From: a virus
Reading direction: 5' to 3' (one strand)
Length of the DNA: 64,000 nt
IMG/VR virus record: IMGVR_UViG_3300025770_000004
Location: 248,001-312,000 of that record
Position 1 is the first letter of the stretch, and each line of letters begins with the position of its first letter. A program made the position numbers and the translations under genes. The notes beneath the pieces were generated by a model, which saw nothing but the letters and a program-made list of their open reading frames with translations, made no database searches and had not been told where the DNA came from. This document shows positions 27,657 to 35,660 of the stretch, in pieces.

Positions 27657-29012
27657 ATGATTAAAAAGTATTGGAAGTTCATAAGAGAGTCTATAAAAGA
27701 AGATATAGACGATGGTAAGTTCTGGAAGTTAGACGAAGATGATATACGAGAATTTCTAATAGATTTAGATGATGAGAATTATTTAACAACAGTAACATTT
27801 GGGTTTGTTAATGAAGAAGAATCATATAACTATAAAGTTAACAAAACAACCACTAGTCAAGTTTTCACAGAAAAAGTAATACCTGGTGATGATATTAGAC
27901 CAGCTTATTGGATATTAATAGAAACCGGTAGAGATACTTCTAGTGTTGATGTAACTGATTCTGTTATTTTCGCACATGATATAATTAAGGAGAAGGTTGA
28001 TGGGGAAATAACAATACATGATGAGGATGGTCGATTAGACATAAACAACATTCAATTAAAAGGTGGTTTATGGATAGGAAAGGATGAATCGAGAAACCAA
28101 AAAGGAGAAATATTTTTTAAACATTCAGAACAATTAGAAGCTAAAGAATACATAGCTTTGTTTGTTAAACAAAAAAATACTGTTGAATTAACACAGAAAC
28201 AAGTTGCTGATTATTATGGACTTGCTTATGACAAAGAAGATAAATCAGGTGGTGTTTATATACACGTTGATTTGGAAGACATGGCTGATTGTCTATTAAA
28301 TAGAAATGATGATTATAAAGATACACTAGTTGGTGGTACTGAGAATATGTGGGATCATTATGAGTCACATTATTATATACCAGACACACAATCATTTTTC
28401 CAATATACATTAGATAAAGAAAATGAAGTTTTAATGGTTAAGTCAATTATTAAAGAATATGGTGGATTTCAAGAAGTATTAGATAATTTTGATTGGCCAC
28501 ATATGTCAAATGGATTTGAAAATATATCATCAGAAGATGAGCTTATTGAATTTTTACTAAAGGAAAGATTTTATAGGTCGATAGATGAATTATCAAAGGA
28601 TATAGAAATATCACAAGAAGCTAAACAGATAGCAGCCGATTGGGAAATGGGAGCACACGTTGATGAGACATATAACAGTATATTAAGTTCCTTTGATTAT
28701 AAGGTTGATGAAGAATTTGACTATCAAAAAGTTGATATAGATACTTGGGTTAAATCAAAACATAATTCATCAGGTTACACACAAAGTATAACTTATTATG
28801 AAGTTGAATTTGATTCTAAATGGATGGATGACTTTGATTCAGATGATTTATTCAGAGAATCATCAATAAGAAATTTATGGGATGAATGGTGTGGACAACA
28901 ATGGTTTAATGAAACTTTAAATCCTAGAATACCAGATTATGGAAGTGCGGATAGTAAAGGTATAAATTCAGATATAAAACATCTATTAGATAATTATCTT
29001 AAAGACCACTAA
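27657..29012 (+). CDS. Capsid-targeted-type protein, 451 aa
   Basis: N-terminus MIKKYWKFIRE|SIKEDIDD is one of the clearest tags, with a predicted cut after Glu11 (I-x-E|S). The body is acidic and contains several Trp/Tyr-rich segments ('ENMWDHYESHYYIPDTQSFF', 'IRNLWDEWCGQQWFNETL') but no family I know. The size and lack of repeats suggest a folded enzyme or effector carried in the head. Predicted leaderless. The last 14 nt overlap the convergent Nudix gene. Confidence 0.5.
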   Translation: MIKKYWKFIRESIKEDIDDGKFWKLDEDDIREFLIDLDDENYLTTVTFGFVNEEESYNYKVNKTTTSQVFTEKVIPGDDIRPAYWILIETGRDTSSVDVTDSVIFAHDIIKEKVDGEITIHDEDGRLDINNIQLKGGLWIGKDESRNQKGEIFFKHSEQLEAKEYIALFVKQKNTVELTQKQVADYYGLAYDKEDKSGGVYIHVDLEDMADCLLNRNDDYKDTLVGGTENMWDHYESHYYIPDTQSFFQYTLDKENEVLMVKSIIKEYGGFQEVLDNFDWPHMSNGFENISSEDELIEFLLKERFYRSIDELSKDIEISQEAKQIAADWEMGAHVDETYNSILSSFDYKVDEEFDYQKVDIDTWVKSKHNSSGYTQSITYYEVEFDSKWMDDFDSDDLFRESSIRNLWDEWCGQQWFNETLNPRIPDYGSADSKGINSDIKHLLDNYLKDH

Positions 29013-29568
29013 GATATTCTTTCAATTTAAGTAACATATAATCAGTTATTAAATCAGAAGTATTCATCGAATCAATATATTTAGCATCAACTTTAACAGA
29101 CTTACTGAGTTCCTCAGCTTTCGAACCATCACCCTTAGCGATAACTTCATGATAATCTCCCTCATTTAATGGAATTATAAATGGTCTGTATTTATTAGTA
29201 TGTGCTTTACTAATAAATAAAGGCTTCATTTCTTCTAATTGATAATCTTCTCTTAAAACAATACCAGCTTCTTCTTCTAATTCTCTTACTAAAGCTCTTT
29301 CAGTAGTCTCACCGTCTTCAATACCACCACTTATAACAGTTATATGATACTCTTGACCATCAACATATTTAAAAGGTGGTATATATTCATAACGAATAAT
29401 AAATTGATTACTTTCAATTAAATAAGGAATACAAACAACAGCATCTCTTTCTTGAATAATATGCCAATCCTCATATTCAATAATTTTGAAGTAATCATCA
29501 TTATAGATAATTTTATCCTTTTTACCCCCGAATTCATCTTTCGACTTTAACTTTGAAAACTTTTCCAT
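28999..29568 (-). CDS. Nudix hydrolase, ADP-ribose pyrophosphatase-like
   Basis: 189 aa. Nudix box from Gly82: 'GIEDGETTERALVRELEEEAGI' pattern (G-x5-E-x7-RE-x2-EE-x-G). The flanking 'IPYLIESNQFIIRYEYIPPF' and 'LEEMKPLFISKAHTNKYRPF' fit the ADP-ribose or NDP-sugar pyrophosphatase branch. Likely to hydrolyse a nucleoside diphosphate derivative; in phages such enzymes can reshape NAD or ADP-ribose pools or act on capped RNA. Downstream of a TTAATATATA box with a leader of about 21 nt. Confidence 0.85.
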   Translation of the reverse strand: MEKFSKLKSKDEFGGKKDKIIYNDDYFKIIEYEDWHIIQERDAVVCIPYLIESNQFIIRYEYIPPFKYVDGQEYHITVISGGIEDGETTERALVRELEEEAGIVLREDYQLEEMKPLFISKAHTNKYRPFIIPLNEGDYHEVIAKGDGSKAEELSKSVKVDAKYIDSMNTSDLITDYMLLKLKEYLSGL

Positions 29569-29589
29569 TAATTTATTATGAGTTTTTAT

Positions 29590-29599
29590 TATATATTAA
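29590..29599 (-). promoter_or_regulatory. TTAATATATA promoter box, leadered
   Basis: Minus-strand box 21 nt before the Nudix ATG. Confidence 0.55.
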
Positions 29600-29608
29600 G
29601 TTACTAAT

Positions 29609-30247
29609 TTAGAATTTATAATTCTTAGTAACTTTACGACATTTAATCTGACTCTTGACATTGTTAAGTTCATTAACACCGATTTCAAGTTTGGCATTCT
29701 TACGTTTCATAACAAGACCTTCTATCATATCGATTGGGGTTAATGTATTAAATAAATCAAGAAATCCATCATCATATGATTTAACTCGATAAACATTATC
29801 AGTTACTTTATAAACATAATCTTTTTCACACTCAATCTTACCATAAATATTGTCAAGTAATTCAACTCTCTGTGAGAAAGTTTGACCAACTAAATATTCA
29901 CCACCAAATGTAAGAATATCAAATATAACAAATTTATGATTGAAAACTTTTTTAGTTTCATCTTTCTTACTCTTATTCATATACTCTCCGTTAATAACCA
30001 TCCAATCACCATTACCCCGATAAATATCTTTAATTTCATTTGGTGTTAATCTAAAGTTTGTCAACCTTTGATTATGTCTATTCATAACCATACTATCAAC
30101 ACCATTGGTGAAGATAACACAATTTGAACCATTAAATTTAGGTTGAGCTAATAAGGAACCACCATCCCAGAAATCCAAGTCAGTTGTTGGTATAGCGTTC
30201 TTTGGACGGGGTGGGTAAATATATCTATAAGTGTTGTATCTTGCCAT
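29609..30247 (-). CDS. ATP-dependent nucleic-acid ligase (RNA ligase-like)
   Basis: 212 aa from the ATG at 30247 (MARYNTYRYIYPPRPK). An upstream in-frame TTG at 30274 lies inside the promoter and is rejected. The motifs of covalent nucleotidyltransferases are present: motif I 'QPKFNGSN' with adenylated Lys37, motif III 'FVIFDILTF' with 'VINGEYMN' before it, motif IV 'EGLVMKRKN', motif V 'SQIKCRK'. The short size and lack of an OB fold fit phage RNA ligase-like proteins rather than a full DNA ligase. With the PNKP-type phosphatase at 52667 it could repair tRNAs cut by host anticodon nucleases. The ATG follows a host-type promoter by 4 nt, predicting a leaderless message. Confidence 0.8.
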   Translation of the reverse strand: MARYNTYRYIYPPRPKNAIPTTDLDFWDGGSLLAQPKFNGSNCVIFTNGVDSMVMNRHNQRLTNFRLTPNEIKDIYRGNGDWMVINGEYMNKSKKDETKKVFNHKFVIFDILTFGGEYLVGQTFSQRVELLDNIYGKIECEKDYVYKVTDNVYRVKSYDDGFLDLFNTLTPIDMIEGLVMKRKNAKLEIGVNELNNVKSQIKCRKVTKNYKF

Positions 30248-30251
30248 AAAA

Positions 30252-30282
30252 CAAATATAAGGAAAATATATCAATTAAACAA
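30252..30282 (-). promoter_or_regulatory. Host-type promoter TTG-N20-TATATTTG
   Basis: Minus strand: TTG (30282-30280), 20 nt, TATATTTG (30259-30252), then 4 nt to the ligase ATG. Both boxes fit the Bacteroidota primary-sigma consensus. Confidence 0.65.
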
Positions 30283-30310
30283 CTCAATAGACTTAAAAAG
30301 GAAAATTAGA

Positions 30311-30380
30311 GGTCGGGGATGGATTTCAACCACCGTAAAAGACTTTGCAGGTCTCCACCTATTCACTCGGCCACCCGACC
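30311..30380 (-). tRNA. tRNA-Cys (GCA)
   Basis: Minus strand. Acceptor GGTCGGG pairs with CCCGACC; D arm GCC/GGT; anticodon stem GAGAC/GTCTT with loop CTGCAAA, anticodon GCA; T arm GGTGG/CCATC with loop TTGAAAT. The 3' CCA is not encoded. It is the only tRNA I find, and sits between the ligase and a 59-aa gene. Confidence 0.88.
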
Positions 30381-30385
30381 TTATA

Positions 30386-30565
30386 TTAAAAGGGTAAATC
30401 GTTTACTTCGTTATCAGAATTAATATCCACTAACCCATCTTTGTTGATTGTATCCATCTCAATCTGGTTCTTATAATCTTCTGACATTGTTATAAGAAAT
30501 TGGAAACTAGAAGCATCAACATCACTTCTTTCAGCGTAGTCATTTATAATTGATTCTATATACAT
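30386..30565 (-). CDS. Small acidic protein, 59 aa
   Basis: Starts MYIESIINDYAERSDVDASS and ends 'INSDNEVNDLPF'. Its own host-type promoter lies 24 nt upstream, and its stop is 6 nt before the tRNA-Cys 5' end on the same strand, so gene and tRNA are probably co-transcribed. No family recognised; small, acidic and early-type, as many host-takeover proteins are. Confidence 0.55.
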   Translation of the reverse strand: MYIESIINDYAERSDVDASSFQFLITMSEDYKNQIEMDTINKDGLVDINSDNEVNDLPF

Positions 30566-30589
30566 ATCTTAATTGTTTTAATTAGATAA

Positions 30590-30597
30590 CAAATATA
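30590..30597 (-). promoter_or_regulatory. Host-type -7 box TATATTTG
   Basis: Minus strand, 24 nt before the 59-aa gene; likely also transcribes tRNA-Cys. Confidence 0.55.
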
Positions 30598-30613
30598 AGG
30601 AAAAATTATCGAA

Positions 30614-31867
30614 TTAACTAATAACTGATGTATTCAATTTCATTATAACATCAATTTTATTTCGGAAAAATCCCTCATTGAAATCAACCACATAAAATAT
30701 AGAACCACCATCAACTATCGGTTCGATAATATCCCTTATTTCTATTTGATATTTATTACTCGAAAGTCCACTTTCGATTTTATCGATTTTCAAAACATCA
30801 CCAAGTTCTTGAACTAACTCATCTAATGTTTTTTTCTTGAATATATTCTTAAATTTTCTTTTCTCAAGTTTAGATTCAATACTTTTAAGAACCTTAAATA
30901 TTTCTTCATTACTAACACTCATTTTCTCATTTTCTTTTTTTATATGAACTACTTTTACATTTTCTTCATTTTTCAACTCCTTATTATCTTTTATTTCTCT
31001 TTTAATTTCATTAGAAAAAATATCATTCTTAAATACCATATTACCCTTATCATTTAATGTACAAATAAATTGAAAGTGTGTTTGGTATTTATAACCATCT
31101 TGTTTACTGTTTAAAACAGGATCAGGACCAGCTATACTAAAACTATTATCAAATCCTTCAAATGAATACCATTTATAATCTTTAAGAGTAAGTTCCATAC
31201 TATAAGAACAAATAACTCTACAAACTATATGTTCTTTACCACTAAATGTGAATATGATAACATCATCATTTTTATATTCTTTAGAGGATGTAAAGGATAC
31301 TTTATTTTCTGTTTTAATTAAATCAAAAGTCGTATTTAATCCCTTTTCCAAAAACTCTGGTTTAAAATAACTGTTATTAACTGGTTGTAAAATATCTTTA
31401 TTTGTATTATCTAAAGAAACATAAACACCTCTTGTTATTTCATCATGTCCTGGTATTTTATTCCATTTTTTACCCTTCTCATTATCAAAGTTAAAATGGT
31501 CTTTCAATGATTGACAAAGATATTTAAAAGTTTTGGGTGCTTTTTTATTCAAAGAAGATAATAATCCACCATAACCAACATCAGAAAAAACAATAGTAGA
31601 GCCTTTTAATGATTCTTCCTTTATATCTAGAATATCTTCTAATATATTTTTACAATTTTTTTCATACTCAGAGTCTTTATAAAAAGATACACTTTTATTA
31701 CTTGGCCCCTTTTTAGTTCTTATACCCATACTGTTAGATAAATCTCTTATAATAGATTGACCAACTTTACCTATTCTAGCATTATTATCACAAAAAACAA
31801 ATATCTTATTTGGGTTATTATTTATATAATCCACTTTCCAATCACCATTGTATATTTCAATCTTCAT
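30614..31867 (-). CDS. Hypothetical protein with phage 'DNNARIGKVGQ' domain, 417 aa
   Basis: Residues 20-135 contain 'IFVFCDNNARIGKVGQSIIR', 'GIRTKKGPSNKSVSFYKD' and 'TIVFSDVGYGGLLSSL', a conserved alpha/beta domain I associate with uncharacterised proteins of large phages (DUF7831-like pattern 'vFGDNtaRiGkGGQa-IR'). The middle is beta-rich, and residues 300-350 are a charged, Lys/Glu-rich coiled segment. Function unknown. Overlaps the upstream gene by 11 nt. Confidence 0.5.
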   Translation of the reverse strand: MKIEIYNGDWKVDYINNNPNKIFVFCDNNARIGKVGQSIIRDLSNSMGIRTKKGPSNKSVSFYKDSEYEKNCKNILEDILDIKEESLKGSTIVFSDVGYGGLLSSLNKKAPKTFKYLCQSLKDHFNFDNEKGKKWNKIPGHDEITRGVYVSLDNTNKDILQPVNNSYFKPEFLEKGLNTTFDLIKTENKVSFTSSKEYKNDDVIIFTFSGKEHIVCRVICSYSMELTLKDYKWYSFEGFDNSFSIAGPDPVLNSKQDGYKYQTHFQFICTLNDKGNMVFKNDIFSNEIKREIKDNKELKNEENVKVVHIKKENEKMSVSNEEIFKVLKSIESKLEKRKFKNIFKKKTLDELVQELGDVLKIDKIESGLSSNKYQIEIRDIIEPIVDGGSIFYVVDFNEGFFRNKIDVIMKLNTSVIS

Positions 31868-32240
31868 AATTTATTTCTTTTTTGTGGAAAAAATCACCAA
31901 GTGTTGGGTTATTAACATAATCTGGAAGTAATCCAAGTATTTGATCTATCTTTCTTTCTCTCATTTTTTCCTTTGTATATATAGTATCCATATCTATCAT
32001 CTTACCAATATCCATAACATTTCTTCTAAAATACTTAGCATTTCCTCTAGTCTCTATTATATTATAAGTAATGTTAGGAGTTTCTAAATATCGCCAACAA
32101 GGTTCTCTTTCATCTTCCCAATCATAATCATAATCTTCATAGTAATAATTCCAATAATAACAATAATAGTCTAACTCTAACTCTAACTCTAGAGATAAAG
32201 TATTATCCATTAATTGTATTTTGTTTTTCGTTATCGCCAT
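31857..32240 (-). CDS. Tyr-rich acidic hypothetical protein, 127 aa
   Basis: Residues 15-45 carry an unusual run of aromatic and acidic residues (DYYCYYWNYYYEDYDYDWED). The C-terminal half is helical and charged. Nothing recognisable. It leads a two-gene unit with the 417-aa protein; the intergenic region upstream holds the terminator of the preceding gene. Confidence 0.45.
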   Translation of the reverse strand: MAITKNKIQLMDNTLSLELELELDYYCYYWNYYYEDYDYDWEDEREPCWRYLETPNITYNIIETRGNAKYFRRNVMDIGKMIDMDTIYTKEKMRERKIDQILGLLPDYVNNPTLGDFFHKKEINYED

Positions 32241-32271
32241 CTTTTATAGAAAATTCGGGTTTTTTGTGCAT

Positions 32272-32299
32272 AAAAAAAGTATAATTTAATAATTATACT
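32272..32299 (-). terminator. Rho-independent terminator after HAD gene
   Basis: Minus strand: stem AGTATAATT/AATTATACT with a 4-nt loop, then seven T. A second small hairpin (AAACATT/AATGTTT) lies just before it. Confidence 0.75.
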
Positions 32300-32316
32300 C
32301 TTTAAACATTAAATGT

Positions 32317-32796
32317 TTAGTTCATATGTCTAACATCTTTATGTGGCTTCTTCTTTTGACCAGAATGACTCCAGAACCTAGCAAATGGTGTGGTAAAGAA
32401 TTCATTATAAGATATAGTATCATCCAAGTGTAAAGTTATACCATTATCTCTACAATAATTAGCTTTAACCACATCCCAATCTTCATTACGAAACTTACTT
32501 TGTATAGTTCCATCAGGAAATTCAATCTCACCAGTAACTAAAGAATCACCTTTAACAAGAAAATCATAAACAGAAAAAACGTGTGTGTATTTAATACCAT
32601 AAGAATCGATTTCTGATTTCATTTCATCAGTCCAAGATCCACCAGTAATTATATGCACTTCACCTCCATTTTTTACAAAAGCATCTGTCATGAATGCAAA
32701 AAACTCCGGCATGGCATCTATAACACCATGAACATCGATACCCAATTTAATTTTGGATGAATTACTTTCGTTTATCATTTCACTAAATTTATTCAT
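32317..32796 (-). CDS. HAD-like phosphatase with capsid-targeting-type N-terminus
   Basis: 159 aa. MNKFSEMINE|SNSSK fits the tag with a predicted cut after Glu10 (I-x-E|S), and the HAD core starts immediately after: motif I 'LGIDVHGVID' (Asp-x-His variant), motif II 'VHIITGGS', and an acidic 'LHLDDTISY' as motif IV. Asp at the second motif I position is replaced by His, as in some 5'-nucleotidase-like members, so catalysis may be altered. It may be packaged and act on nucleotides or protein phosphates right after injection. Predicted leaderless. Confidence 0.65.
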   Translation of the reverse strand: MNKFSEMINESNSSKIKLGIDVHGVIDAMPEFFAFMTDAFVKNGGEVHIITGGSWTDEMKSEIDSYGIKYTHVFSVYDFLVKGDSLVTGEIEFPDGTIQSKFRNEDWDVVKANYCRDNGITLHLDDTISYNEFFTTPFARFWSHSGQKKKPHKDVRHMN

Positions 32797-32800
32797 TACT

Positions 32801-32810
32801 TATATATTAA
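32801..32810 (-). promoter_or_regulatory. TTAATATATA promoter box, 4 nt before ATG
   Basis: Minus-strand TTAATATATA, AGTA, then the ATG of the HAD-like gene. Confidence 0.6.
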
Positions 32811-32838
32811 TACAATAAAATGTTTATCTTCGAATCTC

Positions 32839-33435
32839 TTAAATACTTCTGTTATGAGGTAATATTCTCTTAAAAGCTATTTTAAAGTTCCACAAAACTA
32901 CAAATATTGTATGAGCAATCTCCGAAATAGCCATACCATTGAAAAATGATAAGAATATCAAAGGAAATACCATCATACATATAGATAATATCATGTGGTG
33001 GATCCAATCTTGGTATTTTAATGATTTTCTATGTATATGAGCAAACAAAAATATAAAAAACGGAAATGTAAAGAAGTATAGATAAGCTCCAAAATTATGT
33101 AAAAAATAATAATCAACATTAAAGAATCCAACCATAAATAAAACAAATGAAACAAATGAAAACATTATGTGTGACACATTCTTATACTTAATCCTTTTAT
33201 TATGCTTTATATAGAAATGTGTATTTAGAAATATAGAAATGGATAGTAAACAAATTACACCATTCCAAATTCTCTCAACAATTGATCCTGTTTCTCCCCA
33301 TTTAGATAATTGTATCTCTGTTAATTCAAATCCGGTAATATCCCAGCAAAATAAAAACACACCAAAAAATAACATAATTGATATAAAGGTTTGGGACCTT
33401 CTTATGAATCTGACTAAATCCTCTCTCCTTTTCAT
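32839..33435 (-). CDS. Integral membrane protein, six helices
   Basis: 198 aa from the ATG at 33435 (MKRREDLVRFIRRSQ), chosen because it makes the 4-nt ATGA overlap usual in this operon; an ATG 15 nt upstream is possible. Hydrophobic segments at about 16-33, 59-75, 90-108, 115-135, 148-165 and 170-190. Positive-inside pattern with 'KHNKRIKYK' and 'HRKSLKYQ' loops. No transporter signature recognised; the pattern resembles DUF998/Frag1-like membrane proteins only loosely. Last gene of the 35546-32839 operon. Confidence 0.5.
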   Translation of the reverse strand: MKRREDLVRFIRRSQTFISIMLFFGVFLFCWDITGFELTEIQLSKWGETGSIVERIWNGVICLLSISIFLNTHFYIKHNKRIKYKNVSHIMFSFVSFVLFMVGFFNVDYYFLHNFGAYLYFFTFPFFIFLFAHIHRKSLKYQDWIHHMILSICMMVFPLIFLSFFNGMAISEIAHTIFVVLWNFKIAFKRILPHNRSI

Positions 33436-33830
33436 AATAATTCTCTCCAATTTTGTTCCTCAACAGGCACAACCAAACAATTATGTCCCCTTTCGACACA
33501 AACTTTATTTATTAAATTTACCTCATAATCATCATTTTCAAAATGTCTATCAATCTGTAATATAATTATATGTGAAAATTTCATTTCCCGATTGGTAAAA
33601 TAAACCTTTTCTATACCCAATTCTTTTGCTAAGTTATAAACTTCTAAATGCTCATTTTTCAATCTATCATAATCATTCTCAGGTCCATATCTTTTAGTTA
33701 ATATCATTACATCATGACCTTCACTAATATATCTTTTAGCTAGAGACTGAATCTCCAACTTTTGTTCATTAACTGGTACTCCACCGAATTCATCTTCTAG
33801 CGTACCATCAAAATCAAAACTTATTCTCAT
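33432..33830 (-). CDS. Small HAD hydrolase
   Basis: 132 aa. Motif I 'ISFDFDGTLED' at the N-terminus and motif II 'VMILTKRYG' (Thr) are clear; the later motif is 'ILQIDRHFENDDYEV'. No cap domain, so likely acts on small phosphates such as nucleotides. ATGA overlaps on both sides couple it to the membrane protein and the SLOG-type protein. Confidence 0.75.
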   Translation of the reverse strand: MRISFDFDGTLEDEFGGVPVNEQKLEIQSLAKRYISEGHDVMILTKRYGPENDYDRLKNEHLEVYNLAKELGIEKVYFTNREMKFSHIIILQIDRHFENDDYEVNLINKVCVERGHNCLVVPVEEQNWRELL

Positions 33831-34444
33831 ATAAATGTTTTATTATAAATTTCTGTTATAACTTCTATACCATTTTTACTAATTTGTCGTGTTCCAATAC
33901 CAGCAAAATTTTGAAATTTTATTTTTGGACTATCCTTCATCTGTATAAAACTCAAAGAAGAATAAGACCACCTAAACCATTCATCTACCTTTTGGTCATA
34001 AACATAAACCGGTTTTTGATTATTTATAGCCATCTGAACAGCATATCCAGTACCACCATCAACCATATCAAATTTACCTCTATTATAATATCCTTTAATA
34101 TTTTTCTTTCCTACTTTCACAATATAACCAATCGCGAATATTTCATCAGAATATTTTACCTGTGACCAATTACGGGCAAGCATATTCATATACTTACTTA
34201 TACCATATCTATTAAGAAACTTATTTGCCTTTTTTACTTCTATAATACCTTCTTTATAATCTTCTTCTGATATTTCCACCTTATTTTTAGATTCGTGATA
34301 TTTTGTTTTATATGAATAAGCTTTTGTTTTAACACCAAATTCTTCTCCTATATTTTCCCAATAAGTATCAGAACCTTGAGCACCTCCTGAGTGACAAACA
34401 ACGTTGTTTAAGTCTAATGGTTTTATTCCAAAAATATCAATCAT
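33827..34444 (-). CDS. SLOG/DprA-type Rossmann protein
   Basis: 205 aa. 'VVCHSGGAQGSDTYWENIGE' is the glycine-rich GGAxGaD loop of SLOG (SMF/DprA, LOG) proteins. 'MVDGGTGYAVQMAINNQKPV' is the second nucleotide-contacting segment, and 'FAGIGTRQIS' a third. Relatives bind nucleotide-derived ligands or single-stranded DNA. With neighbouring HAD and phosphoesterase genes it could sense or degrade a nucleotide signal; that is inference. Coupled in operon. Confidence 0.7.
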   Translation of the reverse strand: MIDIFGIKPLDLNNVVCHSGGAQGSDTYWENIGEEFGVKTKAYSYKTKYHESKNKVEISEEDYKEGIIEVKKANKFLNRYGISKYMNMLARNWSQVKYSDEIFAIGYIVKVGKKNIKGYYNRGKFDMVDGGTGYAVQMAINNQKPVYVYDQKVDEWFRWSYSSLSFIQMKDSPKIKFQNFAGIGTRQISKNGIEVITEIYNKTFI

Positions 34445-34769
34445 TTATAACACTATTAATTTTTTGATCTCTTAAATATATCTTATAGTTTTCACTATCA
34501 GTGATAAAGTATTCACTCATTTCACTTTCAGTAAAGTAGTACATTTTCACTCTTTTATTATGTGGTAATTTCCACCAATTAACATTATCAGGATCATACC
34601 CAAACATATCATCTTCTATACCATATCCGTGGCCCTTTTTACCACCAACTTCTGGGTCAGCATTATATGTTAAGTTACCTCTACCTTTTATAGAGTAACC
34701 ACTAGTAAGTTTAAGTGTTTTATATGCTTTTATACAAAACACTTTTTGTACATCCCACCTATCTTCCAT
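34437..34769 (-). CDS. Hypothetical protein, 110 aa
   Basis: Not recognised. Contains 'GYSIKGRGNLTYNADPEVGG', a Gly-rich loop, and several Trp/Tyr. Overlaps the SLOG gene by 8 nt and the gene before it by 11 nt. Confidence 0.45.
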   Translation of the reverse strand: MEDRWDVQKVFCIKAYKTLKLTSGYSIKGRGNLTYNADPEVGGKKGHGYGIEDDMFGYDPDNVNWWKLPHNKRVKMYYFTESEMSEYFITDSENYKIYLRDQKINSVIND

Positions 34770-34947
34770 ATAATTTATTTATTTTACTTTTTCGTTTTTG
34801 AATTTTGTATATTTTGTATTTTACAGCTTTAATTCTATCATTAATTCTATCATAGACATCATCAAAATATCCATCTCTTGTTCCAGTTGAATATGTTGAG
34901 TTTATTAACATTTTTAAGTGTTTTAATTCGGTTTGTAAACTTCTCAT
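34759..34947 (-). CDS. Small basic protein, 62 aa
   Basis: MRSLQTELKHLKMLINSTYS, then a Lys/Arg-rich helix; looks like a coiled-coil or nucleic-acid-binding peptide. TAG stop, overlapping the next gene's start by 11 nt. Its ATG shares one base with the phosphoesterase stop. Confidence 0.45.
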   Translation of the reverse strand: MRSLQTELKHLKMLINSTYSTGTRDGYFDDVYDRINDRIKAVKYKIYKIQKRKSKINKLYGR

Positions 34948-35546
34948 TAGTGATGATCAACTGATATAATATCCTTTTTAAGCATTACACCTTTTATTTC
35001 TTCATAAGAAGCTGGTGTATAATCTATTACGTTACAACCAACATCTATTACCTTTCTTTTGTAATAATCTTGGTTAGACTTCATTAAACTTCCATGACAA
35101 TGACCGTGTAAATGCCAACTACCATAATGTGCTCTGTTCCAACTTAAAATTGGATAATGTGTCATTATAATTTGTTGATATCCGTTCATACCACGAGTAG
35201 ATTTCAAATCTTCATCTTTAATAAAGATTTCTGTTCCATATTCATAGATTTCTTCCCAACGACCATACTTACGTATTTTTTTAAGTTTGTCGTGATTACC
35301 CATTATAAAATGTATTTTTCCTTTTAGTGAATGTATGAACCATTGAGCTAGTTCGTCTCGACAAAATGCTAAATCACCTAAGTAATAAACAATATCATCG
35401 TCTTCGATTACTGAATTCCATCTTTTGATTAACTCAGTGTGCATTTCCTCTGTGTCCTGAAAAGGACGACCATCAAATTTTAACACGTTTTTGTGACCAA
35501 CATGGAAATCTGATATAAAGTAAATATTTTGTTTTTCGTATTTCAT
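34947..35546 (-). CDS. Calcineurin-like metallophosphoesterase
   Basis: 199 aa. The dimetal motifs are complete: 'ISDFHVGH' (D-x-H), 'YYLGDLAF' (GD), 'IMGNHDK' (GNHD), 'MTHYPILSW' (H) and 'HLHGHCHGS' (GHxH). This is the small single-domain form found in many phages, likely a phosphodiesterase or nucleotide phosphatase; it lacks the capping domain of Mre11/gp47. The ATG lies 5 nt after a host-type promoter box, so it is probably an early, leaderless message leading the operon down to 32839. Confidence 0.85.
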   Translation of the reverse strand: MKYEKQNIYFISDFHVGHKNVLKFDGRPFQDTEEMHTELIKRWNSVIEDDDIVYYLGDLAFCRDELAQWFIHSLKGKIHFIMGNHDKLKKIRKYGRWEEIYEYGTEIFIKDEDLKSTRGMNGYQQIIMTHYPILSWNRAHYGSWHLHGHCHGSLMKSNQDYYKRKVIDVGCNVIDYTPASYEEIKGVMLKKDIISVDHH

Positions 35547-35551
35547 TAATG

Positions 35552-35559
35552 CAAATATA
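35552..35559 (-). promoter_or_regulatory. Host-type -7 box TATATTTG, 5 nt before ATG
   Basis: Minus strand; TATATTTG, CATTA, then the phosphoesterase ATG. Confidence 0.6.
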
Positions 35560-35582
35560 AGGATAATTTACACTATACTACT

Positions 35583-35660
35583 TTATTTAATGAAAATTAA
35601 TTGTATTGTTTTTGAAAAACGTTGACGTAATGATTCGTTATATTTCTTTAAATATTTCAT
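35583..35660 (-). CDS. Stand-alone capsid-targeting peptide, 25 aa
   Basis: The ATG overlaps the preceding stop by 4 nt (ATGA), and the peptide reads MKYLKKYNE|SLRQRFSKTI followed by QLIFIK. It is a complete tag with only 15 further residues. It is either the remains of a tagged gene whose body was deleted or a peptide packaged as such. Seen in sequence; function unknown. Confidence 0.45.
   Translation of the reverse strand: MKYLKKYNESLRQRFSKTIQLIFIK

Noticed and set aside
30248-30274. TTG at 30274 as ligase start
   Set aside because: It lies within the TATATTTG promoter; the ATG at 30247 follows the box and begins the conserved protein.
34947-35546. Phosphoesterase as the gp47/Mre11 partner of gp46
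   Set aside because: It is a 199-aa single-domain enzyme without the capping and ATPase-binding parts and lies in another operon.
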